Part shown: positions 1-8,287 of the stretch, piece by piece
Layout: every line of letters starts with the position of its first letter
How positions within the stretch are numbered: position 1 is the first letter of the stretch
Source of the DNA: Thalassospira lucentensis MCCC 1A00383 = DSM 14000
GTDB lineage: Bacteria > Pseudomonadota > Alphaproteobacteria > Rhodospirillales > Thalassospiraceae
NCBI RefSeq assembly: GCF_000421265.1
Contig: NZ_ATWN01000003.1
Location: 1 to 64,000 of the forward strand
Direction of reading: 5' to 3'
Length of the DNA stretch: 64,000 bases
Translations under genes and position numbers: made by a program
The notes under the pieces: generated by a model
Databases searched by the model: none
What the model was told of the DNA's origin: nothing
What the model saw: the letters and a program-made list of their open reading frames with translations, nothing else

Positions 1-1
1 T

Positions 2-316
2 GCCGACATCACCGGAGCCGTGATGCTCGCCAATCACCTTCCTCCAGCGAGGTATCTACTTGCCGACAAGGCCTATGACGCGGACCACTGGCGGGCCTGG
101 CTCATACGGAGAAAGATCAAGCCCGTCATCCCCAACAAGGCCAATCGCAAGCAACCATATGCCTTCAACCGGAAGCGCTATCGCGGACGTAATGTCATTG
201 AGCGCATGTTTGGCCGTCTGAAAGACTTCCGACGGATTGCCACTCGCTACGACAAGAATGCTAACAACTTCATGGCCGCATTATGCCTTGCTGCGCTCGT
301 TTGCTACTGGATTTGA
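2..316 (+). CDS. IS5-family transposase, C-terminal part (cut by window edge)
   Basis: The open frame runs in from the window edge and ends at 316, giving about 104 residues of the catalytic C-terminus. ADKAYD holds the second catalytic aspartate of the DDE nuclease. The R..E......K arrangement in RGRNVIERMFGRLKDFRR carries the final glutamate and matches the IS5-family signature. The protein would cut and join the ends of its own element. The N-terminal part lies outside the window, so I cannot tell whether the copy is intact. It stops about 14 bases before the left arm of the inverted-repeat element at 330-554, so the IS end probably lies there. Confidence 0.85.
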   Translation, partial: ADITGAVMLANHLPPARYLLADKAYDADHWRAWLIRRKIKPVIPNKANRKQPYAFNRKRYRGRNVIERMFGRLKDFRRIATRYDKNANNFMAALCLAALVCYWI

Positions 317-329
317 ATGAGTCTGGACC

Positions 330-554
330 CTAGGGTCTGAACCCAATTGAATGCTTGAAATGGTCGCGAGGAATTTGTGCGGATATCAGGAGCATAACCT
401 TGCAAATTCCTCCGATCCGAAGGACATCAGGACACTCTGCGACCTGCGGCGTCAATCCCCTTGCCCGGGGCAATACCCCGCGCGGCGAAGATTTCCTTGC
501 ATGTCTTGCTTGTTCTGATGCCATTTTAAACATTCGAGTGGGTTCAGACCCTAG
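330..554. repeat. 225 bp element with 34 bp terminal inverted repeats (MITE-like)
   Basis: Bases 330-363 and 521-554 are inverted repeats matching at 30 of 34 positions. Both begin with CTAGGGTCTGAACCCA at the outer edge. The left arm overlaps a perfect palindrome GACCCTAGGGTC (326-337) just after the IS5 transposase stop. The interior has no credible gene; open frames on both strands here are short and unsupported. The arrangement suggests a non-autonomous relative of the adjacent IS, or two IS ends left by nested insertion. Confidence 0.65.
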
Positions 555-597
555 CGACACCTGATCTCGTTCTTTGGATCATCTCGACCGTGGCACA

Positions 598-634
598 AAC
601 AAAAACCCCCGCAGAAAAATCTGCGGGGGTTTTG
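598..634 (-). terminator. Rho-independent terminator after uehA
   Basis: ACCCCCGCAGA and TCTGCGGGGGT form a perfect GC-rich stem around a short A/T loop. On the minus strand it is followed by a run of T. It lies 30 bases after the uehA stop codon. A T-run also follows on the plus strand, so it may work in both directions. Confidence 0.85.
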
Positions 635-664
635 TGAAGTCGTTACGTGATTAAGGCGAAAGCC

Positions 665-1684
665 TTACATCGCGGTACCGAATTCCTTACGAAGCGCATC
701 AAGAACTTCCTGGGTGTCGCCACCAACTTCGTCGACAAGGCTTGCGCCAATGCCTTTGGAAGCTTCTTTAAACGCGGCACGCTGTTCGTCATCAAGGCGA
801 ATGACCTTGATGTCCGGCTTGGCTTCCTTGATACGGTCAAGGGCTGCTTCGTTTGCCTTGGTCTGCGCATCATAGATGAAGTCATCAAGCTCAGCTTTGA
901 CCTCGGCAAGCATCTCTTTACGCTCATCTGACAGACCGGCATAGAAGTCAGCATTCGAGACCACGGTGGTGGTGTACTGCTGCTGACCGGCATAGATCAG
1001 ATAGTCGGTAACTTCGTAGAATTTTGCACTTTCAACGAAGAAGATCGGGTTAACCTGTGCGTCGATAACGCTGGTCTGAAGACCCGAATAAACTTCACCC
1101 CACGGCAGGGCAACCGGATCGGCGCCAAAGGATTTATAGCTCTCGATCAGGATCGGCGAGGTCATCACGCGGAATTTCACACCGTCGAAATCAGCCGGTT
1201 TTTCAACTTCTTTCTTGGTGGTCCAAACCATTTCCCCTTCCGGGTACATGGTATAAAGCTTGAGACCCTTGGACTCGAAATCCTTGCTCAGGCCGTCATA
1301 AATGGTCGGGCTGCCCGACAGGACTTTTTTGTTGACCTCGTTGTCCTGCGACAACAGGTACGGCACGCCAAAGACCTGAATTTCAGGCACGAACGTACCC
1401 AAGTGACCCGGCGATGCGTTCGAGAACTGAACCGCACCCGCAGACGTCAATTCGGTAATGTCATTTTCCGTACCGAGCTGACCATAGGTGTAGATGGTCA
1501 CGGACACGTCGCCATCGGTTTTTTCTTCAACCAGGCGTTTGAATTCCTGTGCATACAGATCCTGAACATCGCCCGGGCTTTCTTCGTGGGCAAATTTCCA
1601 TTCTTCTGCATGGGCGGCGGTTCCAGCTACTGCGAACAAAGCGGCAGCAGACAGGGTCGCCTTGAGGAGTTTGTTCAAACTCAT
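665..1684 (-). CDS. uehA: Ectoine/hydroxyectoine TRAP transporter, periplasmic binding protein UehA/TeaA
   Basis: A 339-residue DctP-family binding protein with a Sec signal peptide (residues 1-26, AHA cleavage site). It captures ectoine or hydroxyectoine in the periplasm for the UehBC membrane subunits. It follows Halomonas TeaA closely in recognisable blocks: the mature N-terminus WKFAHEE, MYPEGEMV, KFRVMTSP with the ligand-clamping arginine, and LPWGEVYSGLQT. It sits alone on the minus strand, divergent from enuR. In most described clusters uehA heads a uehABC operon, so its separation from uehBC is unusual. It ends in a strong terminator at 598-634. The identification rests on sequence likeness and on the complete eut/doe set next door. 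Confidence 0.9.
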   Translation of the reverse strand: MSLNKLLKATLSAAALFAVAGTAAHAEEWKFAHEESPGDVQDLYAQEFKRLVEEKTDGDVSVTIYTYGQLGTENDITELTSAGAVQFSNASPGHLGTFVPEIQVFGVPYLLSQDNEVNKKVLSGSPTIYDGLSKDFESKGLKLYTMYPEGEMVWTTKKEVEKPADFDGVKFRVMTSPILIESYKSFGADPVALPWGEVYSGLQTSVIDAQVNPIFFVESAKFYEVTDYLIYAGQQQYTTTVVSNADFYAGLSDERKEMLAEVKAELDDFIYDAQTKANEAALDRIKEAKPDIKVIRLDDEQRAAFKEASKGIGASLVDEVGGDTQEVLDALRKEFGTAM

Positions 1685-1900
1685 ATCGAAGTCTCCCTTA
1701 TTGTACGCACAACGTCCGGGATCTGCCCGGTTACGACGGCGTTATGATTGGCACATCAATTTTATGAACGTGCGAAGTGTTGAAATGTTCCTGCATCAGG
1801 TCAATGCTAGTTTTGTATCAGGACATAATAACTTTGACGTCTACACATTTACCCGCAGGTCATGTTAGGGTCAGGCCAAATTAAAGGGTGGAAAAGCATA
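1685..1900. promoter_or_regulatory. Divergent uehA/enuR promoter region with candidate EnuR site
   Basis: This 216-base gap must hold the promoters of uehA (minus) and enuR (plus). Bases 1810-1829, GTTTTGTATCAGGACATAAT, match 15 of 20 positions with a near-perfect palindrome at 3299-3318 upstream of uehB. Both sites share the core GTnTCAnGACA. The pair precedes the two transport transcription units, which makes it a good candidate for the EnuR operator. I could not pick confident -35/-10 boxes for uehA. Confidence 0.5.
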
Positions 1901-3298
1901 ATGTGGTTGCCTGACATCGATCTAAGTGGCGAAACCGGGCCCAAATACAAGGCACTGGTAGAAGCAATCATCACCGACATCGAATCGGGACGACTCCGAC
2001 ATGATGTCCGCATGCCCACCCACCGTGAACTGGCCTACCGCCTCAAAGTCAGCGTTCAGACCGTCAGTGCCGCCTACAAGGAAGTCGAACGTCAGGGATA
2101 CCTCAGATCCGAACGACGACGCGGCACATTCGTTCAGGCCCGCCTGACCGACCGCGCGTCCTCCTTTATCCTTGATAACCGCCAACCCGACCTGATTGAT
2201 CTGTCGATTGTTCGAACCGCCTATACCGACTTTCACAATGATCTGTCGCGCCAGATGCATGCCCGCCTGGCCGAGGAAACAATGCATGGCTGGATGGAAA
2301 GCTGCCGTCCGGTTGCCGGTTTCGAATATCACCGCGAAATCGGCTCCAAATGGCTGGCAAGCATGGGGATCGACTGCACCATCCCCAACCTTCTGATCAC
2401 CAATGGTGCCGCGCAGGGGGTGTTTACCGCCCTTGCCACCATTGTGCAGCCTGATGATGTTGTCCTGACCGAAAGCCTGACCGACCATGGGGTGATCGGC
2501 ACCGCCAGCATCCTTCGCTTCAAGCTGGGGGCGCTTCCCACAGATGAACAGGGCATCCTGCCTGAGGCCTTTGAACGCGAATGCCATCAACGCCAAGTCC
2601 GCGCCCTTGTCGTCACACCGATTTTCACCAATCCAACCAACTGCTTAATGGGGCTGGAGCGGCGTAAAAAAATTGCCGAGATCGCCGAACATTACGGGGT
2701 TTACGTCATTGAAGATGACGTCTATCGCCCACTTCTGGAACAAAACCTGCCACCGATCACAAGCTTCCTGCCCAAGCTTGGTTTTCACGTTTCAAGCCTG
2801 ACCAAGATTGTCATGCCGGGCCTGCGCACCGGTTTTCTGACCGTCCCGCAGCATCTTTCAATCCGTGCCAGCAGCGTTTTGCGCGTCACCGGCTGGATGG
2901 GGACTCCATTGATGGCCGAGATCGGCGCCCGCTGGATTGCCGATGGAACCGTCGATCAGGCCGTCACAGTCCAGCGCGCCCTGATGCGTGAACGACAGGC
3001 CCTTGTCGCCGAAATTCTTGGTGATGCGGTTGTCCGTCATCACCCGACATCGCTGAGTGCATGGGTGCGTATCCCCGCCCATTGGCAGGAAGAATGGTTT
3101 GCTTCTGAACTGCGAAAAAATGGCGTGGCTGTTACGATTTCCGACCCATTCATGACCGTTAAGGTCCCCCGTCCCAATGCCATTCGGGTGTGCCTTGGCG
3201 GGGCGATTGATACCCCGGCATTGCATCATGGCTTGATGCAGATCCGCCACACAATGGACCAAATGCCGGGTGTCCATGCCTTCGACGTTATGTATTGA
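1901..3298 (+). CDS. enuR: MocR/GntR-type repressor of ectoine catabolism, EnuR
   Basis: A 465-residue MocR regulator: winged-helix GntR DNA-binding domain (about residues 12-80, with THRELAYRLKVSVQTVSAAY) joined to a fold-type I aminotransferase-like domain. The PLP-binding lysine is Lys302 in SSLTKIVMPG when translation starts at 1901. The EnuR family is known to bind PLP and to release DNA on sensing ectoine breakdown products such as 2,4-diaminobutyrate and its acetyl derivative. I chose ATG 1901 over 1862 because AAGGGTGG precedes it and the resulting numbering puts the lysine where I recall it in Ruegeria EnuR. It lies between uehA and uehBC and probably controls both. Confidence 0.88.
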   Translation: MWLPDIDLSGETGPKYKALVEAIITDIESGRLRHDVRMPTHRELAYRLKVSVQTVSAAYKEVERQGYLRSERRRGTFVQARLTDRASSFILDNRQPDLIDLSIVRTAYTDFHNDLSRQMHARLAEETMHGWMESCRPVAGFEYHREIGSKWLASMGIDCTIPNLLITNGAAQGVFTALATIVQPDDVVLTESLTDHGVIGTASILRFKLGALPTDEQGILPEAFERECHQRQVRALVVTPIFTNPTNCLMGLERRKKIAEIAEHYGVYVIEDDVYRPLLEQNLPPITSFLPKLGFHVSSLTKIVMPGLRTGFLTVPQHLSIRASSVLRVTGWMGTPLMAEIGARWIADGTVDQAVTVQRALMRERQALVAEILGDAVVRHHPTSLSAWVRIPAHWQEEWFASELRKNGVAVTISDPFMTVKVPRPNAIRVCLGGAIDTPALHHGLMQIRHTMDQMPGVHAFDVMY

Positions 3299-3351
3299 TT
3301 TTTGTCTCATGACAAAAATGTGATTGAACCGTCACAAAGCGTTTTTATTCT
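3299..3351 (+). promoter_or_regulatory. uehBC promoter with upstream palindrome
   Basis: ATTTTTGTC-TCAT-GACAAAAAT (3298-3319) is a perfect 9 bp inverted repeat resembling the site at 1810-1829. Directly downstream lie TTGAAC (3324-3329) and TATTCT (3346-3351), separated by 16 bases, a plausible sigma-70 promoter for uehB. An operator immediately upstream of the -35 box would suit EnuR control. The hairpin could alternatively end enuR transcription, but no T-run follows it. Confidence 0.5.
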
Positions 3352-3451
3352 GATCCTTCACGCGTGAAGCGAAGACGACATGTGCGGGAGGGAACCGATC
3401 ACTGCACACAGCGTTTTTTATAATGTCTCGCACGCGCATCAAGGAGGTCGT

Positions 3452-4033
3452 ATGTCAGCTTCAAATGGGGAAACCCCCGCCCCGGGTGGTGGGGTGTTGG
3501 GTATTCTAAAACGCCTTGATGACGGGTTGTCCGTGATCGAGCGTCAGCTTCTTGGCTGGAGCATTGTGATCATGGCGGTCAATACCGTCGCCAACGTGAT
3601 CATGCGTCTTGTCTTTAGTTCGAGCATTTTCTTTTCCGAAGAACTCAATCAATTTTTGATCATTCTCGTCACATTCGTCGGCATCAGCGAGGCCGCCCGC
3701 ATGGGGCGCCATATTCGCATGTCGGCCTTTACCGATATGCTCGGCCCCAAGGCCAGCAAGGTCATGATGATTATCATCACACTTGGCACAGCATCGCTGT
3801 TGTTCCTGCTGGCGTGGTATTCAATTGATTACGTCTCGTCTCTGATCCAGTCCAACCGACTGACGCCTGCGTTGCGTATTCCATACTATTTCACCGTCCT
3901 CTGGGTTCCATTCGGCCTGACCGTCACGGGCATCCAGTTCGTCCTTGCCGCAGCAACGAACATCTTCAGGCCGGGGACACATCTGTCCTACCGGGTCGAA
4001 GATACGTTCGAAGCTGAAGACATTCACCTGTAA
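3452..4033 (+). CDS. uehB: Ectoine TRAP transporter, small membrane subunit UehB (DctQ family)
   Basis: A 193-residue DctQ-type protein with four predicted membrane helices (about residues 36-58, 68-86, 106-126 and 146-168). It is the small integral subunit that pairs with UehC in sodium-driven TRAP uptake. The family blocks FFSEELNQFLIILVTFVG and ARMGRHIRMS are present. ATG 3452 follows AAGGAGG at ideal distance, so the longer frame from 3380 is rejected. It is followed 13 bases later by uehC. Confidence 0.9.
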   Translation: MSASNGETPAPGGGVLGILKRLDDGLSVIERQLLGWSIVIMAVNTVANVIMRLVFSSSIFFSEELNQFLIILVTFVGISEAARMGRHIRMSAFTDMLGPKASKVMMIIITLGTASLLFLLAWYSIDYVSSLIQSNRLTPALRIPYYFTVLWVPFGLTVTGIQFVLAAATNIFRPGTHLSYRVEDTFEAEDIHL

Positions 4034-4046
4034 GGAGAACGGAAAA

Positions 4047-5330
4047 ATGGATCTTGGAACCACAATCCTTCTGGTGATGCTTGTACTGCTCGTACTCGGC
4101 TTCCCCATGATGGTCCCGCTTGCCACCGCCAGCGTCGTGGCGTTTGCCTTTTATATGCCCATCCCCGAACGCATCCTCATTCAGCAAATGGTGACGGGCA
4201 TATCCCCGGTCGCACTTATCGCTGTACCGATGTTCATCTTTGCCGCCGATATCGTGACAAAGGGGCATACCGCCAACCGGCTGATTGACCTTGCCATGAC
4301 CTTTGTCGGTCATGTGCGCGGCGGTCTTGCCGTCACCACCGCCCTTGGCTGCACCATGTTTGGCGCGGTCTCTGGCTCGACACAGGCAACCGTGGTTGCC
4401 ATGGGCGGCCCGCTGCGCCCGAAAATGCTCAAGGCTGGCTACGAAGACAAATTCGCCATGGCCCTGATCATCAACGCCAGTGACATCGCCTTTCTGATCC
4501 CGCCCTCCATCGGCATGATCGTGTTTGGTGTTGTCGGCAAAGTCTCCATCGGTGAGCTTTTCCTGGCGGGTATCGGCCCGGGGATCTTGATCCTGATCAT
4601 GTTCTCGGCCTACTGCATGTATTACGCCAAAAAGAACAACATCCCGACCATCCCGCGCATGACCTGGGCTGAACGGGGTAAGGCCGTGATCTATGCCGGT
4701 CCGGCGATCATGTTCCCGGTTCTGATCGTGGGCGGCATCTATCTGGGCTGGGTCAGCCCGACCGAGGTTGCCGCTGTCTCCGTCGTTTATGCCATCATTC
4801 TTGAAGTGCTGATTTTCAAATCGGTCAAATGGTCTGAACTGCTTGATATTGCCAGATCGACCGGCCTGATCACCGCCGTTGTGTTTATTCTGGTCGGGGC
4901 GGGCACGACATTCTCGTTCGTGATTTCCTTTGCCCAGATCCCGCAACATGTGATTGGTGCGCTGGGGCTCGAAGGGGCCAACGAATACGTTGTTCTGGCC
5001 GCAATCTGCATCGCATTCTTCATCGGGTGCATGTTTGTCGATCCGATTGTCGTGATCCTGGTTCTGACCCCGATATTCATGCCGTTGGTACATGCGGCGG
5101 GCCTTAACCCGGTTCTGGTGGGGACACTTGTCACCCTTCAGGTGGCCATCGGCTCGGCCACACCGCCGTTTGGCTGCGATATCTTTACCGCCATCGCGAT
5201 TTTCCGACGACCTTATGCGGAGGTCATTCGCGGCACGCCACCCTTCATCATCATGTTGCTGTTAGCAGCAGTTATCCTGGTGCTTGTGCCGCAAATTGCA
5301 TTGTTCCTGCCTGAGCTTGCCTTCCATTAA
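4047..5330 (+). CDS. uehC: Ectoine TRAP transporter, large membrane subunit UehC (DctM family)
   Basis: A 427-residue, strongly hydrophobic DctM-type permease that forms the transport pathway of the ectoine TRAP system. Family features include FGAVSGSTQATVVAMG near residue 105, IPPSIGMIVFG, and the C-terminal block GSATPPFGCDIFTA. The start at 4047 follows AAGGAGAACGG; the frame upstream to 3945 overlaps uehB and lacks a ribosome site. Together with UehA and UehB it completes the importer. A 13 bp perfect hairpin (5390-5423) separates it from eutA. Confidence 0.9.
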   Translation: MDLGTTILLVMLVLLVLGFPMMVPLATASVVAFAFYMPIPERILIQQMVTGISPVALIAVPMFIFAADIVTKGHTANRLIDLAMTFVGHVRGGLAVTTALGCTMFGAVSGSTQATVVAMGGPLRPKMLKAGYEDKFAMALIINASDIAFLIPPSIGMIVFGVVGKVSIGELFLAGIGPGILILIMFSAYCMYYAKKNNIPTIPRMTWAERGKAVIYAGPAIMFPVLIVGGIYLGWVSPTEVAAVSVVYAIILEVLIFKSVKWSELLDIARSTGLITAVVFILVGAGTTFSFVISFAQIPQHVIGALGLEGANEYVVLAAICIAFFIGCMFVDPIVVILVLTPIFMPLVHAAGLNPVLVGTLVTLQVAIGSATPPFGCDIFTAIAIFRRPYAEVIRGTPPFIIMLLLAAVILVLVPQIALFLPELAFH

Positions 5331-5389
5331 GTCCGGCAAATCAGCAAGAACCGGGTTCGCCCGAACGACCTAAACACGAAACCGAAACA

Positions 5390-5423
5390 GGGGTGGTCCA
5401 AACAACATGGTTTGGACCACCCC
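5390..5423. other. Intercistronic hairpin between uehC and eutA
   Basis: GGGGTGGTCCAAA (5390-5402) and TTTGGACCACCCC (5411-5423) are a perfect 13 bp inverted repeat around an 8-base loop. There is no T-run after it, so a classical terminator is unlikely. Its place between transporter and catabolic genes suggests partial termination, RNA processing or protection of the upstream message. The arm GGGGTGGTC recurs in the hairpin at 20345-20382. Confidence 0.75.
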
Positions 5424-5440
5424 GCCTCTTGGAGTTCAGG

Positions 5441-6229
5441 ATGATGTCCGTATCCCCAGCGGTCACGCCAGAGCCGGTAAACCTGTCCTATTCGCCCGAT
5501 CCTGTCGGACCAGCAGGGCGGATCGGATTGATTACACTTGCCACCGATTTCAACAGCGAGGATGACCTGCGCGGCATCCTGCCTGCTGACGTGCGCCTGT
5601 TCACCACCCGGATTGAAAATGCCAACCCGGTTACGGTCGAAAACCTGCGCGCCATGGCCAATGACCTGCCCCGTGCCGCACGCACTTTGCTGCCCGGCTA
5701 CGGTGTTGATGTTGCCATATTTGGCTGCACATCAGGCACTGCCGTCACCGGCTCAGACAAAATCGCCGCCCTGATTAATCAGGGGATGCCAGGTGTCTCC
5801 GTGACCAACCCGCTTCTGGCTGGCGAATTGGCCTTAAAGGCAGTCGGTGCGCAAAAAATTGCCATCGTCACCCCCTATCTTGCCGATGTGACCCGCTCGG
5901 TCGCGGATGGCTTTATCGACAAGGGGTTTACGACAACCCGTGTGATGGGCTTTGGTCTGGACAATGATTTCGATATGACAGCCCTTCCACCCGACGCCAT
6001 TCTTAAGGCCGCCCTTAACGCCGATACGCCTGATGCCGATGCAGTGTTTATTTCCTGCACCGCCATCCGCTCCGCCGAAATCGTGGCCGAGGCCGAACAA
6101 AAATTGGGCAAGCCCGTAATCACCAGCAATCAGGCCCTGATCTGGCATGCCCTTCATCTGATGAAATACACAAAGCCGGTCACAGGGTTCGGAACCCTGT
6201 TTGACCATGCCCCACAACCTTTAAAATAA
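5441..6229 (+). CDS. eutA: Asp/Glu racemase-family protein EutA of hydroxyectoine utilisation
   Basis: A 262-residue member of the aspartate/glutamate racemase and maleate isomerase superfamily. Both catalytic cysteines are visible: Cys96 in FGCTSGTAV and Cys206 in FISCTAIRS. EutA is thought to handle the stereochemistry at the hydroxyl-bearing carbon so that EutB and EutC can turn hydroxyectoine into ectoine, but its exact reaction is not firmly established in what I know. ATG 5441 (or 5444) follows GGAG; the upstream frame from 5393 would read through the hairpin and is rejected. eutB follows 12 bases later. Confidence 0.88.
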   Translation: MMSVSPAVTPEPVNLSYSPDPVGPAGRIGLITLATDFNSEDDLRGILPADVRLFTTRIENANPVTVENLRAMANDLPRAARTLLPGYGVDVAIFGCTSGTAVTGSDKIAALINQGMPGVSVTNPLLAGELALKAVGAQKIAIVTPYLADVTRSVADGFIDKGFTTTRVMGFGLDNDFDMTALPPDAILKAALNADTPDADAVFISCTAIRSAEIVAEAEQKLGKPVITSNQALIWHALHLMKYTKPVTGFGTLFDHAPQPLK

Positions 6230-6241
6230 GTCGAGGTCGCC

Positions 6242-7231
6242 ATGAAAGACCCCATCACATTTGCTGATGTTCTTTCTGCCCGCAAAACCATCGCGGGCCA
6301 CGTGATCCATACGCCGTTGCGTCCGTCCACGTCGCTTTCCGAGCGGATCGGAAGCCCCGTCTGGCTGAAATGCGAACAGCAACAATACACCGGCAGCTTC
6401 AAGCTGCGCGGGGCGGCCAATGCTGTCTTGCGCCTGACCGACGCGCAAAAGGCCAAGGGCGTTGTCGGTGTCTCAACCGGCAACTATGGCCGGGCGCTGG
6501 CCTATGCCGCGCACAATGCCGGGGTCCGTTCGGTCATCTGCATGTCAGAACTCGTACCGCAAAACAAGGTCGATGGCATCCGCGCCCAAGGGGCCGAAGT
6601 CCGCATCATCGGTCAGTCACAGGACGAGGCCCAACACGAAGTTGACCGTCTTGTCGCCGAAGAAGGCCTGACCATGCTCCCGCCCTTTGACCATGCGCAC
6701 ATCATCGCCGGTCAGGGAACGCTCGGCCTTGAAATCATCGAAGCCCTTCCCGATGTCGATACCCTGCTTGTGCCCCTGTCGGGTGGTGGTCTTTTGGCCG
6801 GTGTTGCACTGGTCGCAAAATCGATCAATCCCAACATTCGTGTGGTCGGGATCACCATGGAACGCGGCTGTGCCATGATCACAAGCCTGCAAGAAGGCAA
6901 ACCGACCGCGGTCAAGGAACTGCCGACACTGGCCGATAGCCTGGGCGGCGGCATTGGCGAAAACAACCAATACACATTTGATATGTGCGGCGATCTGACC
7001 GATGATTTTGTTCTGGTCAATGAAGCCCAGATCGCCGATGGCATCCGGGCGGCCTACCACGATGATCAACAGGTCATCGAAGGATCGGGCGCTGTGGGCA
7101 TTGCAGCCCTTCGCGCCGGGTTGATTGATAATCCGGGGCGCACGGTTGCTCTAACCACGGGCTGCAACATCGACATGGCGCTGCACAAACGGATCGTTGG
7201 CGGCGAAGACGTCGACCTGATGGCGGAGTAA
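6242..7231 (+). CDS. eutB: Hydroxyectoine utilisation dehydratase EutB (threonine dehydratase-like)
   Basis: A 329-residue fold-type II PLP enzyme related to serine/threonine dehydratases. Lys54 in GSFKLRGAANAV is the PLP lysine. SGGGLLAG near residue 182 is the glycine-rich phosphate-binding loop. In the proposed route EutB removes water from a hydroxyectoine-derived intermediate, and EutC then reduces the product. The cytosolic enzyme is part of the eutABC block and starts 5 bases ahead of the eutC boundary. Without this context it would be called a generic threonine dehydratase. Confidence 0.88.
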   Translation: MKDPITFADVLSARKTIAGHVIHTPLRPSTSLSERIGSPVWLKCEQQQYTGSFKLRGAANAVLRLTDAQKAKGVVGVSTGNYGRALAYAAHNAGVRSVICMSELVPQNKVDGIRAQGAEVRIIGQSQDEAQHEVDRLVAEEGLTMLPPFDHAHIIAGQGTLGLEIIEALPDVDTLLVPLSGGGLLAGVALVAKSINPNIRVVGITMERGCAMITSLQEGKPTAVKELPTLADSLGGGIGENNQYTFDMCGDLTDDFVLVNEAQIADGIRAAYHDDQQVIEGSGAVGIAALRAGLIDNPGRTVALTTGCNIDMALHKRIVGGEDVDLMAE

Positions 7232-7236
7232 CCCCT

Positions 7237-8229
7237 ATGCCAAACATCAGAATCCTCACCGAAACCGATCTTCGCAAGGTCATCGACCTTGATCACGATG
7301 CCATTGATTGCGTGCAAAACGCCTTTGTTGCACTGGCAACCAAGGATGTCCGCATGCCGCCGATCCTGCGTCTCGACATTGACGATTATAACGGCGAGGT
7401 CGATGTCAAAACCGCCTATGTTCCCGGTCTGGATGGCTTTGCGATTAAAATAAGCCCCGGCTTTTTTGACAATCCCAAACTCGGCCTGCCGTCGGTCAAC
7501 GGGTTGATGAACCTGTTTTCATCGAAAACCGGCATGTTAGAGGCCGTCCTTCTTGATAACGGCTACCTGACCGATATCCGAACCGCCGCCGCCGGTGGTG
7601 TTGCGGCAAACCATCTCGCACGCAAGGATGCCAAACACGCCACGATTTACGGCGCTGGCGTACAGGCACGATTGCAGCTCAAGGCCCTGACACTGGTGCG
7701 CAACATCACATCGGCCACCATCTGGGCCCGTGATCTGGCCAAGGCAGAAGCCTGTGCCAAAAAGGCATCGCTTGAACTTGGCATTCCGGTTTCCGCCACC
7801 AGTGATGGCAAGGATGCGGCGGCCAATGCCGACATCATCGTCACCACAACCCCCGCACGCGAACCGGTTTTGATGGCCGATTGGGTCAAACCGGGCACCC
7901 ATGTCACCGCCATGGGTTCGGACGCCGAACATAAAAACGAAATTGACCCTGCCCTGATCGGGCAGGCCGATCTTTATGTCTGCGACAGTCAGGCACAAAC
8001 CCGCATCCTTGGTGAACTTCATCACGCCATTGATGCCGGCATTGTGACGGCTGACGCGACATTCCCCGAACTTGGACAGGTCATTGCCGGAAATGCTTCT
8101 GGCAGAACATCCGATGATCAGATTACCATCTGTGACCTGACCGGGACTGGTGTTCAGGACACCGCAATCGCCACCCTCGCCCGAAGCCGCTGTGACGCAG
8201 CAGCAGCCGGGATAGAGGTATCTTCGTAA
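7237..8229 (+). CDS. eutC: Ornithine cyclodeaminase/mu-crystallin-family protein EutC
   Basis: A 330-residue NAD(P)-dependent enzyme of the ornithine cyclodeaminase/mu-crystallin family. The Rossmann element IYGAGVQARLQLKAL is around residue 133, and DIIVTTTPAREPVL and HVTAMGSDAEHKNE are typical family blocks. In ectoine utilisation clusters EutC works with EutB to convert hydroxyectoine into ectoine. It directly follows eutB, and a 58-base gap with GGAGG precedes doeA. Confidence 0.88.
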   Translation: MPNIRILTETDLRKVIDLDHDAIDCVQNAFVALATKDVRMPPILRLDIDDYNGEVDVKTAYVPGLDGFAIKISPGFFDNPKLGLPSVNGLMNLFSSKTGMLEAVLLDNGYLTDIRTAAAGGVAANHLARKDAKHATIYGAGVQARLQLKALTLVRNITSATIWARDLAKAEACAKKASLELGIPVSATSDGKDAAANADIIVTTTPAREPVLMADWVKPGTHVTAMGSDAEHKNEIDPALIGQADLYVCDSQAQTRILGELHHAIDAGIVTADATFPELGQVIAGNASGRTSDDQITICDLTGTGVQDTAIATLARSRCDAAAAGIEVSS

Positions 8230-8287
8230 CAACAAAAGGAACATGGGTCAGGAAAGCTGAAACCCCGCCTTTTTCTGGAGGCCTGCG

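Noticed and set aside
3966-5093. 375-residue minus-strand open frame
   Set aside because: It is the antisense of uehC; composition is dominated by His, Asp, Arg and Gln as expected for a reverse-frame shadow, and there is no ribosome site.
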